Source of the DNA: Marinobacter litoralis
Lineage (GTDB): Bacteria; Pseudomonadota; Gammaproteobacteria; Pseudomonadales; Oleiphilaceae
Direction of reading: 5' to 3'
Length of the DNA: 64,000 nt
Assembly (NCBI RefSeq): GCF_016427555.1
Contig: NZ_JAELVS010000001.1
Span: forward strand, 1,576,262 to 1,640,261
Part shown: piece by piece, positions 1-8,923 of the stretch
How the letters are laid out: each line of letters begins with the position of its first letter
Numbering within the stretch: position 1 is the first letter of the stretch
Translations under genes and position numbers: made by a program
Notes under the pieces: model-generated
Seen by the model: only the letters and a program-made list of their open reading frames with translations
Database searches by the model: none
What the model was told of the DNA's origin: nothing

Positions 1-1
1 A

Positions 2-259
2 CACTTTGACCTGGTGATCATAGACACCCCGCCGGTCCTGGCGGTAACAGACGCCGCCATCATCGGCAAACAATGCGGCACCACACTGATGGTAGTGCGC
101 TTCGGGCAAAACACCCCGAAAGAAATCCAGATAGCCGAAAGCCGCCTGGCCACCGGTGGCGTAACTCTCAAGGGCACCATCCTGAACGCCATGGAGAAGA
201 AAGCGGCGACCAGCTACGGCTATTACGGCTACTACAACTACTCCTACAAATCCGAGTAG
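2..259 (+). CDS. C-terminal end of a Wzc-like bacterial tyrosine kinase (partial at window edge)
   Basis: The open frame enters from the left edge and ends at a TAG at 257-259; 85 residues are visible. It begins with a Walker-B-like strand, LVIIDTPP, followed by a stretch typical of the CpsD/CapB ATPase domain (VTDAAIIG...TLMVVRFGQN). It ends in a tyrosine-rich tail (YGYYGYYNYSYKSE), the autophosphorylation cluster of Wzc/CapB BY-kinases, which control polymer length and export with a Wza-type channel. The position just upstream of a Wzx flippase fits the start of a Wzy-dependent polysaccharide locus. The N-terminal periplasmic domain and the Walker A lie outside the window. Confidence 0.85.
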   Translation, partial: HFDLVIIDTPPVLAVTDAAIIGKQCGTTLMVVRFGQNTPKEIQIAESRLATGGVTLKGTILNAMEKKAATSYGYYGYYNYSYKSE

Positions 260-275
260 GGAAGGGCTGGTTTTT

Positions 276-300
276 GCCACGAAAAAACACGAAAAGACCC
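276..300. repeat. Half unit of the GCCAC...CACGAAA repeat family
   Basis: GCCACGAAAAAACACGAAAA lies just after the kinase gene. The same word pattern recurs at 8112, 8884 (inverted) and 23746. It is a single half-unit without a partner arm, next to a member of the other repeat family at 328. Confidence 0.6.
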
Positions 301-327
301 GCGCCCCCACAACTAGCAATCTACAAA

Positions 328-355
328 GGGGTCTGACCCTACGAGGTCAGCCCCC
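328..355. repeat. Short GGGGTCTGACCC palindrome (imperfect copy)
   Basis: GGGGTCTGACCC, a short loop, then GTCAGCCCCC, followed by ACCCAAAGCC. The flank ACCCAAAGCC also follows the copy at 37756 inside a coding sequence, so these two copies share more than the palindrome itself. Confidence 0.75.
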
Positions 356-399
356 ACCCAAAGCCAGCGACAAGCTCCAAAGCAAGCGACCCCCAAAAC

Positions 400-1911
400 G
401 TGCCAAACCCCAAAGACCAACTCTTCAACGCCGATCACCTCAAAACCGGTATGAAAGAACGCGCCGTAAAAAGCGCGGGTATTACCCTGGCCGCTCAGGG
501 CATCAAACTGATCCTGCAACTGGGCTCCGTGGCCATCCTGGCCCGTTTGCTGCAGCCGTCAGACTTCGGCCTGATTGCCATGGTCACTGTGTTCACCGGT
601 CTGGCTCTGCAGTTTATGGAGGGCGGCCTATCCATGGCGACCATCCAGCGTGACCAGATCACCCACGCTCAGGTGTCCAACCTCTTCTGGGTAAACGGCG
701 CCCTGGGCATGGCCCTGTGCCTGCTGGGTATCTTGATCTCGCCGTTGGTTGCCATTATCTACGACGAACCCCGCCTGACATTAGTTATGGCCGCCATGAG
801 CCTGACCTTCCTGATTGGTGGGCTATCCGTACAACACGATGCTCTGTTGCGCCGGCAGATGCGCTTTAAAGCGATCTCGGTGATCGACATTGTGTCCATG
901 GCGGCAGGCATTACCGCCGGCATAGCCGCAGCCTTGGGCGGCCTTGAATACTGGGCGCTTGTGATCAGCCCCATTACCACCTTTGCAACAAAAACCGTAA
1001 TGCGCTGGTTGAGTGCCCGCTGGATTCCGTCGATGATGAGCCGAGGTTCCGGCGTGCGGCCTCTGTTGGGATTTGGGGCGAATTTGACCGGGGCTAATTT
1101 TATTGGGTATATGGCAAGTAACGTTACACCGTTTGCCATTGGTTATATCGGCGGGTCTCAGCCTCTGGGTCTTTATAACAGAGCGAATATGCTGACATCG
1201 ATACCATCGTCTCAGCTATTGCCACCAATTATTAATGTGCTTCAGCCCACAGTTGCTCGGATAGCTGATAACCCAGAGAAGCTAAATAGGACAATGAGGT
1301 CTTTGATGGGTAAGCTGGCGTTGGTGTCAACGCTCATTACTGTGACCATGGCGCTCTTTGCTGATTGGATAGTTTTTCTTTTTTTGGGGCCCTCATGGAC
1401 TGAAGCCATTCCCTTGTTCAGGTTACTGGCGGTGTACTCCTTTATTCAGCCACTTGCTGGTTTGATTGCCGTAGCGTTGATAGCGGTAGGTGAGGCTAGA
1501 GCAATGATGGCATCAAAGCTCCACAGCCTGGTCATTACTGTGGTCGCATTGCTGATCGGAAGTTATTGGGGGGTATTCGGAATCGTGCTCGCCTTTTCGC
1601 TTTCCGGATTGCTAATTAGACTTCCCGTCTTTTTGTATTATTCAAGCCGATTCCTTCCATTGTCTTTCTGGGAGTTCAGTAAGCCAATTTTCCCCGCATT
1701 GGGCTGCGCCATATTGACTATGGCTGTTATGGTTTGGACTAGAAGCTTTGTTGAAGTGGCCTATCCTGTAATAGGCCTTCTTGTCTTTGTGCCTGCATGT
1801 GTGGTCGTTTATCTGTGTATGTGTCTAATAATCAAGCCCGCAAGAGAGGATCTAGTTGAGCTATTCACAAGCCTTCGCTTGATCTTTAACAGAAAACCTA
1901 AGACAAATTGA
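400..1911 (+). CDS. Wzx-type polysaccharide flippase (lipopolysaccharide biosynthesis protein, MOP superfamily)
   Basis: A 503-residue, strongly hydrophobic protein with about 12-14 membrane segments. Its N-terminal signature, SVAILARLLQPSDFGLIAMV, is the classic opening of WzxC-like exporters (Polysacc_synt family). It should flip undecaprenyl-linked repeat units across the inner membrane for Wzy/Wzc assembly, which fits its place next to the kinase tail. The GTG at 400 has no clear ribosome site; ATG at 451 (MKERAVKS) is a plausible alternative that would leave out a poorly conserved N-terminus. GC falls visibly in the second half of the gene. Substrate cannot be told from sequence. Confidence 0.9.
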   Translation: MPNPKDQLFNADHLKTGMKERAVKSAGITLAAQGIKLILQLGSVAILARLLQPSDFGLIAMVTVFTGLALQFMEGGLSMATIQRDQITHAQVSNLFWVNGALGMALCLLGILISPLVAIIYDEPRLTLVMAAMSLTFLIGGLSVQHDALLRRQMRFKAISVIDIVSMAAGITAGIAAALGGLEYWALVISPITTFATKTVMRWLSARWIPSMMSRGSGVRPLLGFGANLTGANFIGYMASNVTPFAIGYIGGSQPLGLYNRANMLTSIPSSQLLPPIINVLQPTVARIADNPEKLNRTMRSLMGKLALVSTLITVTMALFADWIVFLFLGPSWTEAIPLFRLLAVYSFIQPLAGLIAVALIAVGEARAMMASKLHSLVITVVALLIGSYWGVFGIVLAFSLSGLLIRLPVFLYYSSRFLPLSFWEFSKPIFPALGCAILTMAVMVWTRSFVEVAYPVIGLLVFVPACVVVYLCMCLIIKPAREDLVELFTSLRLIFNRKPKTN

Positions 1912-1927
1912 TATCACGGGTCGTAGA

Positions 1928-2911
1928 GTGAAATTGATCAAAAGAGTTATCTTGGCAGTTGTTGGCCGTACCAAACCGCTTCTCGTTGAGTGGATTTCGG
2001 CAGTAAAAAGTTTCAATCTTCACGCTCGAAACTCTTTCAGCGAACGAAAGCCTGACAGAGATCTCGCACAACTAAGGTACTACCTCATCAAGCACTGTCA
2101 TATTGTTGAGAAAGGTATGGCGTTGCCTAATCCGAGAGAGGCATTCGGCCAGCCTAAGATCAAAGACCTCATAGCTAGAACCAAAACCTATGAATCACTT
2201 GGCGGTCAGGATGTCGGCCAGATCGTTCGCGATACACTTCGGCAATATCGTGAGTTGCATCGAGGTAAGGAGGAGCTTTTTGAGCCAGGGTTTATCAACG
2301 AAATGGACGCATTCGTTGAAGCGGCTGCCCCAGAAGGAAAAGGCGGTTTAAAGTTTCTGGTTAAAAGCCAATGGGATGACTGGTCGGTTGAGAAGTTTGA
2401 TAAGTTTTTATCGTTTCGGCATAGCGTTAGAGATTTTGATCGTACCCCTGTTGACCCAACACTATTGACGTCGGCGATTGCGGCAAGCCTCAAGGCGCCT
2501 TCTGTGTGTAACAGGCAAGGCTGGTTCATACACTATTATGATGATAAGACTAAGATGGCAGAGCTGTTGTCATATCAGAATGGCAACGCGGGCTTCACTG
2601 AATGCATCGATAAACTGATTATCGTCACAGGTAACCTGAAAGCATTTACACGACACGAGCATAACCAATTGTTTGTAGATGGTGGACTGGTTTCAATGAA
2701 TTTGATGCTGGCAATTCATGCCGCGGGCCTTGGTTCTTGCCCATTAAATACGTGCATGGCGTACACGAAAGAACAAAAGCTGATGGCAGCTGCCGGGATT
2801 CCTGAAAATGAGCGGTTGATAATGATGATTGCTGTAGGAAACCTTAAAGATGAATTTTCAGTAGCGCAGTCTGAAAAGTACAGTTTAGATGACGTGTTGG
2901 TACAGCACTGA
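1928..2911 (+). CDS. Nitroreductase-family protein of a polysaccharide cluster
   Basis: A 327-residue protein. The C-terminal half carries the nitroreductase fold: FRHSVRDFDRTPVD for the FMN-binding RhSvR segment, SLKAPSVCNRQGW, and the late AAGLGSCPLNTC and AVGNL motifs. The N-terminal 150 residues are an extension (LIKHCHIVEKGMALPNPREAFG) found in members located in exopolysaccharide clusters. FMN-dependent redox activity is known for the family; the substrate here is unknown. It starts with a GTG 16 bases after wzx, so it is probably cotranscribed. The next two reading frames are broken remains of the partners usually seen beside such genes. Confidence 0.8.
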   Translation: MKLIKRVILAVVGRTKPLLVEWISAVKSFNLHARNSFSERKPDRDLAQLRYYLIKHCHIVEKGMALPNPREAFGQPKIKDLIARTKTYESLGGQDVGQIVRDTLRQYRELHRGKEELFEPGFINEMDAFVEAAAPEGKGGLKFLVKSQWDDWSVEKFDKFLSFRHSVRDFDRTPVDPTLLTSAIAASLKAPSVCNRQGWFIHYYDDKTKMAELLSYQNGNAGFTECIDKLIIVTGNLKAFTRHEHNQLFVDGGLVSMNLMLAIHAAGLGSCPLNTCMAYTKEQKLMAAAGIPENERLIMMIAVGNLKDEFSVAQSEKYSLDDVLVQH

Positions 2912-2930
2912 GATATGCTCGTTGCACTAA

Positions 2931-3503
2931 CTGTTCTGCGCCGACTGGGGCGCTGGCGCGTTCAAGTACAAGGCTTGTGATTTCTGTGATGACGTGTTCG
3001 CCGAAACCGCCGATGTGGTGCTGGGCGATGCCTGGTTGCCGGAGTATGTGCAGGACAGCTATGGCACCAACGTTGTGGTGACCAGAAATCAAGACATCCG
3101 GCAGCTGATTGTTAATGCCCGTACTGAGGGGCGTTTAGATATGGATGACCTGGGTGTCGAAAAGGCCGTGGAGTCTCAGGATGCGGGGTTGCGGCACAGG
3201 AAGGTTGCGATAGGTTACCGAATTTACCGCGAACAAATCGCTAAGGCTTGGGTCCCGGCCAAACGAACAGGGCCAGCCAAAACCTTGAGCCCGCGCCATG
3301 AAATGAAGCGGCAGCGGTTAAGGACCGAGCTGAGGGCCCTTTCGCATGAATCGTTTTTGAATGCGAAAACGAGGGGCGAACTCTCTGTTTATCTGAGCGC
3401 TATGAAGCCGGTTTATTCCGGGTATTCTCGCCAGGGACGTTCGTTTGTTCGTAGGGCGCTTTCTTTCGTCAAGCGCAAGCTTAAAGCGGTGATGAAGTTT
3501 TAA
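2931..3503 (+). pseudogene. C-terminal remnant of a coenzyme F420 hydrogenase/dehydrogenase beta-subunit-like protein
   Basis: The frame is open from 2931, right after an in-frame TAA, with no plausible start until the GTG at 2994. The reading shows KYKACDFCDD and ETADVVLGDAWLPEY, the iron-sulfur and C-terminal signature of FrhB/FdhB-like proteins found in polysaccharide clusters. The N-terminal half that should come before it is missing, and the sequence joins the end of the nitroreductase almost directly. I read it as a 5'-truncated gene left by deletion. A short expressed product from 2994 cannot be excluded. Confidence 0.75.
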
Positions 3504-3545
3504 AATGGTCGCGTAGGCCAATAAATTTATTGTTTGGCATCTCTA

Positions 3546-3710
3546 ATGAAAAAAGTCGGAATCCTGAACTTCCAATACTCAACCCACAACTACGGCGCAG
3601 TGCTCCAGGCCGCAGCGTTGGAGCATATCTGCCGCCAGTTGCTCCGAAAGTTGGGCTTGAGAAAGTATTCGAGGGCAGTCTGGTGCCTAATTAAGAAGGT
3701 TTCAGAATAA
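3546..3710 (+). pseudogene. N-terminal remnant of a polysaccharide pyruvyl transferase
   Basis: This 54-codon frame starts MKKVGILNFQYSTHNYGAVL, the N-terminus of polysaccharide pyruvyl transferases. After residue 30 the similarity stops and a short basic tail follows (LLRKLGLRKYSRAVWCLIKK). Its TAA shares one base with the ATG of the next, intact pyruvyl transferase (3710), which begins MKKVAILTQPLHDNYGG. It is most simply the stump of an older gene whose body was deleted or replaced. Confidence 0.75.
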
Positions 3711-4864
3711 TGAAGAAAGTCGCAATCCTCACACAACCTTTACATGACAACTATGGAGGCTTGCTTCAAGCCTATGCGCTCAAAACAACGATACGGTCCT
3801 TGGGCTTTAATCCAATAATCGTTAATAGGCAGGCAGCCAAGGTCAACCCGATCAGGCGAAGACTTTCAAAGCTTAAAAGCTTCATACTGAATCGACAAGT
3901 TAACACGAGCTCAAAACAAATCGTAACTGAAGATCAAAAGTTGTTGATTTCAGAGAATACCATAGTGTTTCGCTCTCGCTACATACCTGAGCTCACCAGC
4001 TTGATAAATACTCAAAGAGGGATGAGGGAGCTCCTGAATGAGGGAATAGGCGCATATGTTGTTGGCAGTGATCAGTGCTGGAGGCCGAGATACTCGCCGT
4101 TTATGCCAAATTACTTCCTTGATTTTGTGAAGAATGCAAATGATGTGACAAGAATTTCATATGCAGCATCTTTTGGGGTTGATAAGTGGGAGTTTACTGA
4201 GAAGCAGACTAAAGAGTTTAAAAGATTATTGGCGATGTTTGATGCCGTTAGTGTTAGAGAAGATGACGGGGTGGATCTAGTTCGAGAATATCTTGGAAGG
4301 TCTGACGCACTACACGTTATCGATCCAACAATGTTGCTAGGTGCTGAAGCATACAGAACGCTGACGGAAAAGGCGCAGGTTAAGAGCTCCACGGGAAATT
4401 TAAAAGTTTATATTCTGGACAGGAGTGCGCAAAGTGATAATTTTGTTCAGGAATTGAGTGATTACTTTGCTTTAAAACCTTTTGAAGTAATGCCTGAAAA
4501 AAGATTGGTCGAAGAAGAGGTAACGGATGAGAATGTGGAGTTGTTTAAATATCCTTGCCCCACTCAATGGTTAAAAGGATTTCAAGATGCTGAGTTTGTT
4601 GTTACAGATTCGTTTCACGGTACCGTTTTTTCCATCCTGAATAATAAACCATTTATTGCTTTAGGGAATGAGAGGCGAGGAATGTCAAGATTCACATCTC
4701 TTCTCAAGATGTTCGACTTGCAGGATAGGCTTGTCTTGAATCCGAGCCTGGAGCGAACTAAGAGTCTTATAGATCGAGATATCGATTGGTTAAGGGTCAA
4801 TTCTATTCTTGATCGTGAGAGAGCGAAAGCATTGAATTATTTAAAAGAAAATTTGGAGCGCTGA
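3710..4864 (+). CDS. Polysaccharide pyruvyl transferase family protein
   Basis: A 384-residue member of the PF04230 family. It shows the N-terminal NYGGLLQAYAL segment, VVGSDQCWRPRY in the middle, and the late DSFHGTVFSILNNKPFIAL signature. Characterised members add a ketal pyruvate from phosphoenolpyruvate to a sugar of a polysaccharide repeat unit in the cytoplasm; related proteins do other transfers, so the reaction is inferred. The gene is clearly more AT-rich than the wzx start or the wbp genes and overlaps the next glycosyltransferase (stop/start TGATG at 4862-4866), so both form one imported unit. Confidence 0.85.
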   Translation: MKKVAILTQPLHDNYGGLLQAYALKTTIRSLGFNPIIVNRQAAKVNPIRRRLSKLKSFILNRQVNTSSKQIVTEDQKLLISENTIVFRSRYIPELTSLINTQRGMRELLNEGIGAYVVGSDQCWRPRYSPFMPNYFLDFVKNANDVTRISYAASFGVDKWEFTEKQTKEFKRLLAMFDAVSVREDDGVDLVREYLGRSDALHVIDPTMLLGAEAYRTLTEKAQVKSSTGNLKVYILDRSAQSDNFVQELSDYFALKPFEVMPEKRLVEEEVTDENVELFKYPCPTQWLKGFQDAEFVVTDSFHGTVFSILNNKPFIALGNERRGMSRFTSLLKMFDLQDRLVLNPSLERTKSLIDRDIDWLRVNSILDRERAKALNYLKENLER

Positions 4865-5796
4865 TGTTCTCCGTTGTTATTCCTCTATACAATAAAGAAG
4901 CCCACGTAAAAAATACACTTACATCAGTTTTACAGCAAACATTTGAGGAGTTTGAGGTTCTTGTTGTTGATGATGGCTCAACTGACGGCAGCGTTTCAGT
5001 AGTTAACTCTCTGGGGGACTCGAGGATAAGGGTCGTTAGCCAGACTAACAGTGGCGTATCCAGTGCTCGGAATAGGGGGGTAGTCGAAGCCAAACATGAA
5101 TTTATTGCTTTTCTTGACGCTGATGACGTTTGGGAAAGAGATTATTTGGAAAAAATGCGCGACCTGATAAAGGCGAACCCTGGGTGTGGGATGTACGGGG
5201 CAGGACACCGGCAAGTACGGAACGATGGAGTATGGATGCGTGATATCGTACTTCCCCCTTGTTTCATAAATGGCCAGCGCCTGTCGAGAGGTTTTTTTGA
5301 AGCTATCTATTCGGTTGATGGTTTTGTATGGTCTTCGGCAGTTGTTGTGCCAAGACAGTTGTTTTTCCGAGAAGATATTTGGTTTCCGGTTGGTGAGGTT
5401 TACGGAGAGGATCAATACGTTTGGGGCTTGATAGCATTGAAATCTTCGTTAGCCTATGTGAATGAAGTTGTAGCGACTTATTTTGTTGATTCAGAAAATA
5501 ATACAAAATCAAGAATAGAAAAAAAGCACACCCCGAGTAAATGCGTTGGTCTGATAGAGTTCGAACATGAAATCGTTAACGAGCGAGAAAGGCGGCATCT
5601 AAAGCTTTTTGTTGAGAGAAAAATAGTTGGTGCTATTCTTCGGAATATATCTTCAGGTTATCGGTGGTACGCGTTAAGCCAGCTTAGGGAATATGACATT
5701 TCCTGGCGAGCCCGGGTTCGTTGTCTGATCAGGGTTTTGTTGCCTACAAAAATTATTAAGGTAGGTAGATTTATTTTTGAAGCCAGTTTCAAGTAG
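4864..5796 (+). CDS. Family 2 glycosyltransferase
   Basis: A 310-residue GT-A enzyme. It starts FSVVIPLYNKEAHV and has VVDDGSTDGS (about residues 34-43), NSGVSSARNRG and FLDADDVW, the nucleotide and metal-binding residues of GT2 enzymes. It should transfer one sugar of the repeat unit at the inner-membrane face. The acceptor and donor cannot be read from sequence. It shares four bases with the pyruvyl transferase gene and is AT-rich like it. About 90 bases without a clear feature follow. Confidence 0.88.
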   Translation: MFSVVIPLYNKEAHVKNTLTSVLQQTFEEFEVLVVDDGSTDGSVSVVNSLGDSRIRVVSQTNSGVSSARNRGVVEAKHEFIAFLDADDVWERDYLEKMRDLIKANPGCGMYGAGHRQVRNDGVWMRDIVLPPCFINGQRLSRGFFEAIYSVDGFVWSSAVVVPRQLFFREDIWFPVGEVYGEDQYVWGLIALKSSLAYVNEVVATYFVDSENNTKSRIEKKHTPSKCVGLIEFEHEIVNERERRHLKLFVERKIVGAILRNISSGYRWYALSQLREYDISWRARVRCLIRVLLPTKIIKVGRFIFEASFK

Positions 5797-5886
5797 TTTG
5801 TTGTTGGTGTTATTTGGAAAGATTCTTGTCTTTTGAATTTGGTGTTTGATTCAAAATCCATTTTTAGTGACCCTGGGCTGAATTAA

Positions 5887-7059
5887 GTGCATGTAATTTT
5901 TCTCCCCTCCTGGTACCCCAGAACCCCAAGTGATGTCAGTGGCGTCTTCTTCCGAGACCAAGCCTTAGCGCTTCTAAATTGTGGGCATAAAGTAGGAGTG
6001 ATCTCTCCTCAAATGAAGTCACTGCGTGCTTTAGTTGGTCTGCCTCAGAAGGCAGGGTTCCCGTATTTCGAAAACGATGCAGGCATGCCGACTTATCGAA
6101 AAGAGGTGCTCGCTGCATTGCCTCGCATGCCCTATGGAAACTACTGGCTGTTTACGCGCGTTGCACACAAGTTGATGGCTGACTACGTTCGTGAACATGG
6201 TAAGCCGGATATTATCCACGCTCACTCGGCAATTTTGGGTGGGGCGGCGGCGGTAAAGCTCGGGCAGGAATGGAACATCCCGGTTGTGTTGACAGAGCAC
6301 AGTAGTGCGTTTGCGCGAAATATCTATATGCGCTGGCAGTTACGGCTGGCTTCTGATGCCGCCAAGGCGGCTAGTTCTTGTATAGCAGTGAGTCCTGCTT
6401 TGGGGGACTTGCTTGGAAAGGAGTTGGCAGCTTCGGACGTTGCCTGGAAATGGATACCGAATGTTGTGGCAGACAGATTTGGGAAACCTGACTGTTCGGA
6501 TCTGGTTGACCGTCCAGTGAGATATTTGAGTCTTGCGCTGATGACCGAGAACAAAGGCCAGAAGGATCTTCTTCGCGCTTTTCAGCAAGCAGTAGGGAAA
6601 GGGGTAGTAGAGGGTGAATTATGGCTGGCCGGTAATGGCCCAATACGGTCAGAACTGGAACAGCTAGCGAACGAGCTGGGCATTGCGGATCGCGTTCGCT
6701 TCCCGGGTCTTATCCCGCCAAGTGAAGTGCCGGCACTGCTGAAAGAAGTTGATGTAATGGTTATCTCCAGTCACTACGAAACCTTCGGGGTGGCAGCCGC
6801 AGAAGCCCTGATGGCTGGATTGCCGGTTATTGCCACGCGATGTGGCGGGCCAGAATGTATTGTCACTGAAGGGGATGGTTTGCTGGTGCCCACAAAGCAG
6901 CCGGCCGCTCTGGCAGAAGCGATGGTCCAGGTTAGTCGCAATATCAATAGCTATGACCCCGAAGAAATTGCCAGCCGTGCAAGAGACCGTTTCTCCGGGA
7001 AGGCGGTCGCGGAGCAGTTAACCAAGGTTTACAACGAAGTGCTTAAGGCAGGAACCTGA
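5887..7059 (+). CDS. Family 4 (GT-B) glycosyltransferase
   Basis: A 390-residue enzyme starting from a GTG with HVIFLPSWYPRTPSDVSGVF, a common opening for GT4 enzymes. The donor-binding C-terminal domain has the glycine-rich LWLAGNGPIRSELE, FPGLIPPSEVPALL and SSHYETFGVAAAEALMAG, which holds the E-x7-E pair that contacts the nucleotide sugar. GC is higher than in the preceding two genes, so the AT-rich insert ends before this point. It probably adds a sugar to the lipid-linked repeat unit; specificity is unknown. Confidence 0.88.
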   Translation: MHVIFLPSWYPRTPSDVSGVFFRDQALALLNCGHKVGVISPQMKSLRALVGLPQKAGFPYFENDAGMPTYRKEVLAALPRMPYGNYWLFTRVAHKLMADYVREHGKPDIIHAHSAILGGAAAVKLGQEWNIPVVLTEHSSAFARNIYMRWQLRLASDAAKAASSCIAVSPALGDLLGKELAASDVAWKWIPNVVADRFGKPDCSDLVDRPVRYLSLALMTENKGQKDLLRAFQQAVGKGVVEGELWLAGNGPIRSELEQLANELGIADRVRFPGLIPPSEVPALLKEVDVMVISSHYETFGVAAAEALMAGLPVIATRCGGPECIVTEGDGLLVPTKQPAALAEAMVQVSRNINSYDPEEIASRARDRFSGKAVAEQLTKVYNEVLKAGT

Positions 7060-7113
7060 GTGCAAGGACGTTCTCATCGTTAAATGCGCTAAGAATTTTA
7101 CGAGTTTTACTAA

Positions 7114-8097
<984 letters not shown>

Positions 8098-8111
8098 TAC
8101 TTAATACGTTT

Positions 8112-8140
8112 GCCACTAAATCCACGAAAGAACACGAAAA
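8112..8140. repeat. GCCACTAAATCCACGAAAGAACACG half unit
   Basis: GCCACTAAATCCACGAAAG followed by AACACGAAAA. The same word opens the 98-bp inverted element at 23746. It sits between wbpB and the hairpin at 8158. Confidence 0.7.
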
Positions 8141-8157
8141 TAGATAAAGACTTTTTT

Positions 8158-8233
8158 GCCACGGACACTCACGGAAGTTCACGGACAACAGCCTAACGCT
8201 TTTTGTCAGTGAGGGTCTGTGAGTGTCCGTGGC
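8158..8233. repeat. Inverted-repeat element with GCCACGGACACTCAC arms
   Basis: The outer arms GCCACGGACACTCAC (8158-8172) and GTGAGTGTCCGTGGC (8219-8233) are perfectly complementary over 15 bases. The interior repeats CACGGA words. A close relative lies at 22696-22780. The right arm gives a false upstream start (GTG at 8219) for the wbpD frame. Confidence 0.88.
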
Positions 8234-8290
8234 CAGTCAGTTTTCTTTACGTGTCATTTGGTGGGTTTCGTAGCAAAAAAAGGAGTTTTT

Positions 8291-8866
8291 ATGGCCGTAA
8301 GTATCCACCCTAGCGCCATAGTAGACGAAGGTGCCCAGATAGGTGATGGCTCCCGCGTATGGCACTTCGTGCATGTATGCGGTGGGGCCAGAATCGGCAA
8401 AAACGTCTCCATGGGCCAGAACGTGTTTATCGGAAACAAGGTCACCATAGGCGACAACTGCAAAATCCAGAACAACGTCTCCGTATACGACAACGTGCAC
8501 CTGGAAGAAGGCGTATTCTGTGGCCCCAGCATGGTATTCACCAACGTATACAACCCCCGCTCACTCATAGAGCGCAAAGACGAATACCGTGACACCCTGG
8601 TTAAAAAGGGCGCAACACTCGGCGCCAACTGCACCATCGTGTGCGGCGTAACCGTAGGCGAATTCGCCTTTGTCGGCGCCGGTGCAGTGGTAAACAAAGA
8701 CGTACCCGCCTACGCCCTGATGGTTGGCGTGCCAGCCAAACAAATCGGCTGGATGAGCGAATTCGGCGAACAGCTTGACCTGCCCGTAACCGGTGAAGCG
8801 GAAACCACCTGCGAGCATACCGGCGCTGTCTACACACTAAAAGACAACAAAGTCACCAAGCACTAA
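8291..8866 (+). CDS. wbpD: UDP-2-acetamido-3-amino-2,3-dideoxy-glucuronate N-acetyltransferase, WbpD/WlbB type
   Basis: A 191-residue left-handed beta-helix acyltransferase with hexapeptide repeats ([39 protein letters not shown]) and a C-terminal [10 protein letters not shown]. It N-acetylates the 3-amino group with acetyl-CoA, giving UDP-GlcNAc(3NAc)A. The start is ATG 8291, with AAAAGGAG 6-7 bases upstream and [15 protein letters not shown] as in homologues. The same frame is open back to 8219 but that part is repeat DNA. It acts between WbpE and WbpI, both encoded just downstream. Confidence 0.93.
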   Translation: MAVSIHPSAIVDEGAQIGDGSRVWHFVHVCGGARIGKNVSMGQNVFIGNKVTIGDNCKIQNNVSVYDNVHLEEGVFCGPSMVFTNVYNPRSLIERKDEYRDTLVKKGATLGANCTIVCGVTVGEFAFVGAGAVVNKDVPAYALMVGVPAKQIGWMSEFGEQLDLPVTGEAETTCEHTGAVYTLKDNKVTKH

Positions 8867-8883
8867 CTTTCTGTTGTTTTTCA

Positions 8884-8911
8884 TTTTTCCGTGTCCTTCC
8901 GTGGCAAAAAA
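8884..8911. repeat. CCGTGTCCTTCCGTGGC half unit
   Basis: TTTTTCCGTGTCCTTCCGTG followed by GCAAAAAA lies between wbpD and wbpE. It is the reverse-complement form of the GCCACGGA repeat family, so the wbpD gene is bracketed by family members in opposite orientation. Confidence 0.65.
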
Positions 8912-8923
8912 GGTTTTTAAAGC

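Noticed and set aside
8112..8233. Possible CRISPR array because of repeated CACGGA/CACGAA words
   Set aside because: The repeats are inverted and irregular, with no constant-length spacers and no cas genes nearby.
8219..8290. Upstream GTG start extending wbpD
   Set aside because: The 24 extra codons are the right arm of an inverted repeat; ATG 8291 has a proper ribosome site and matches homologues.
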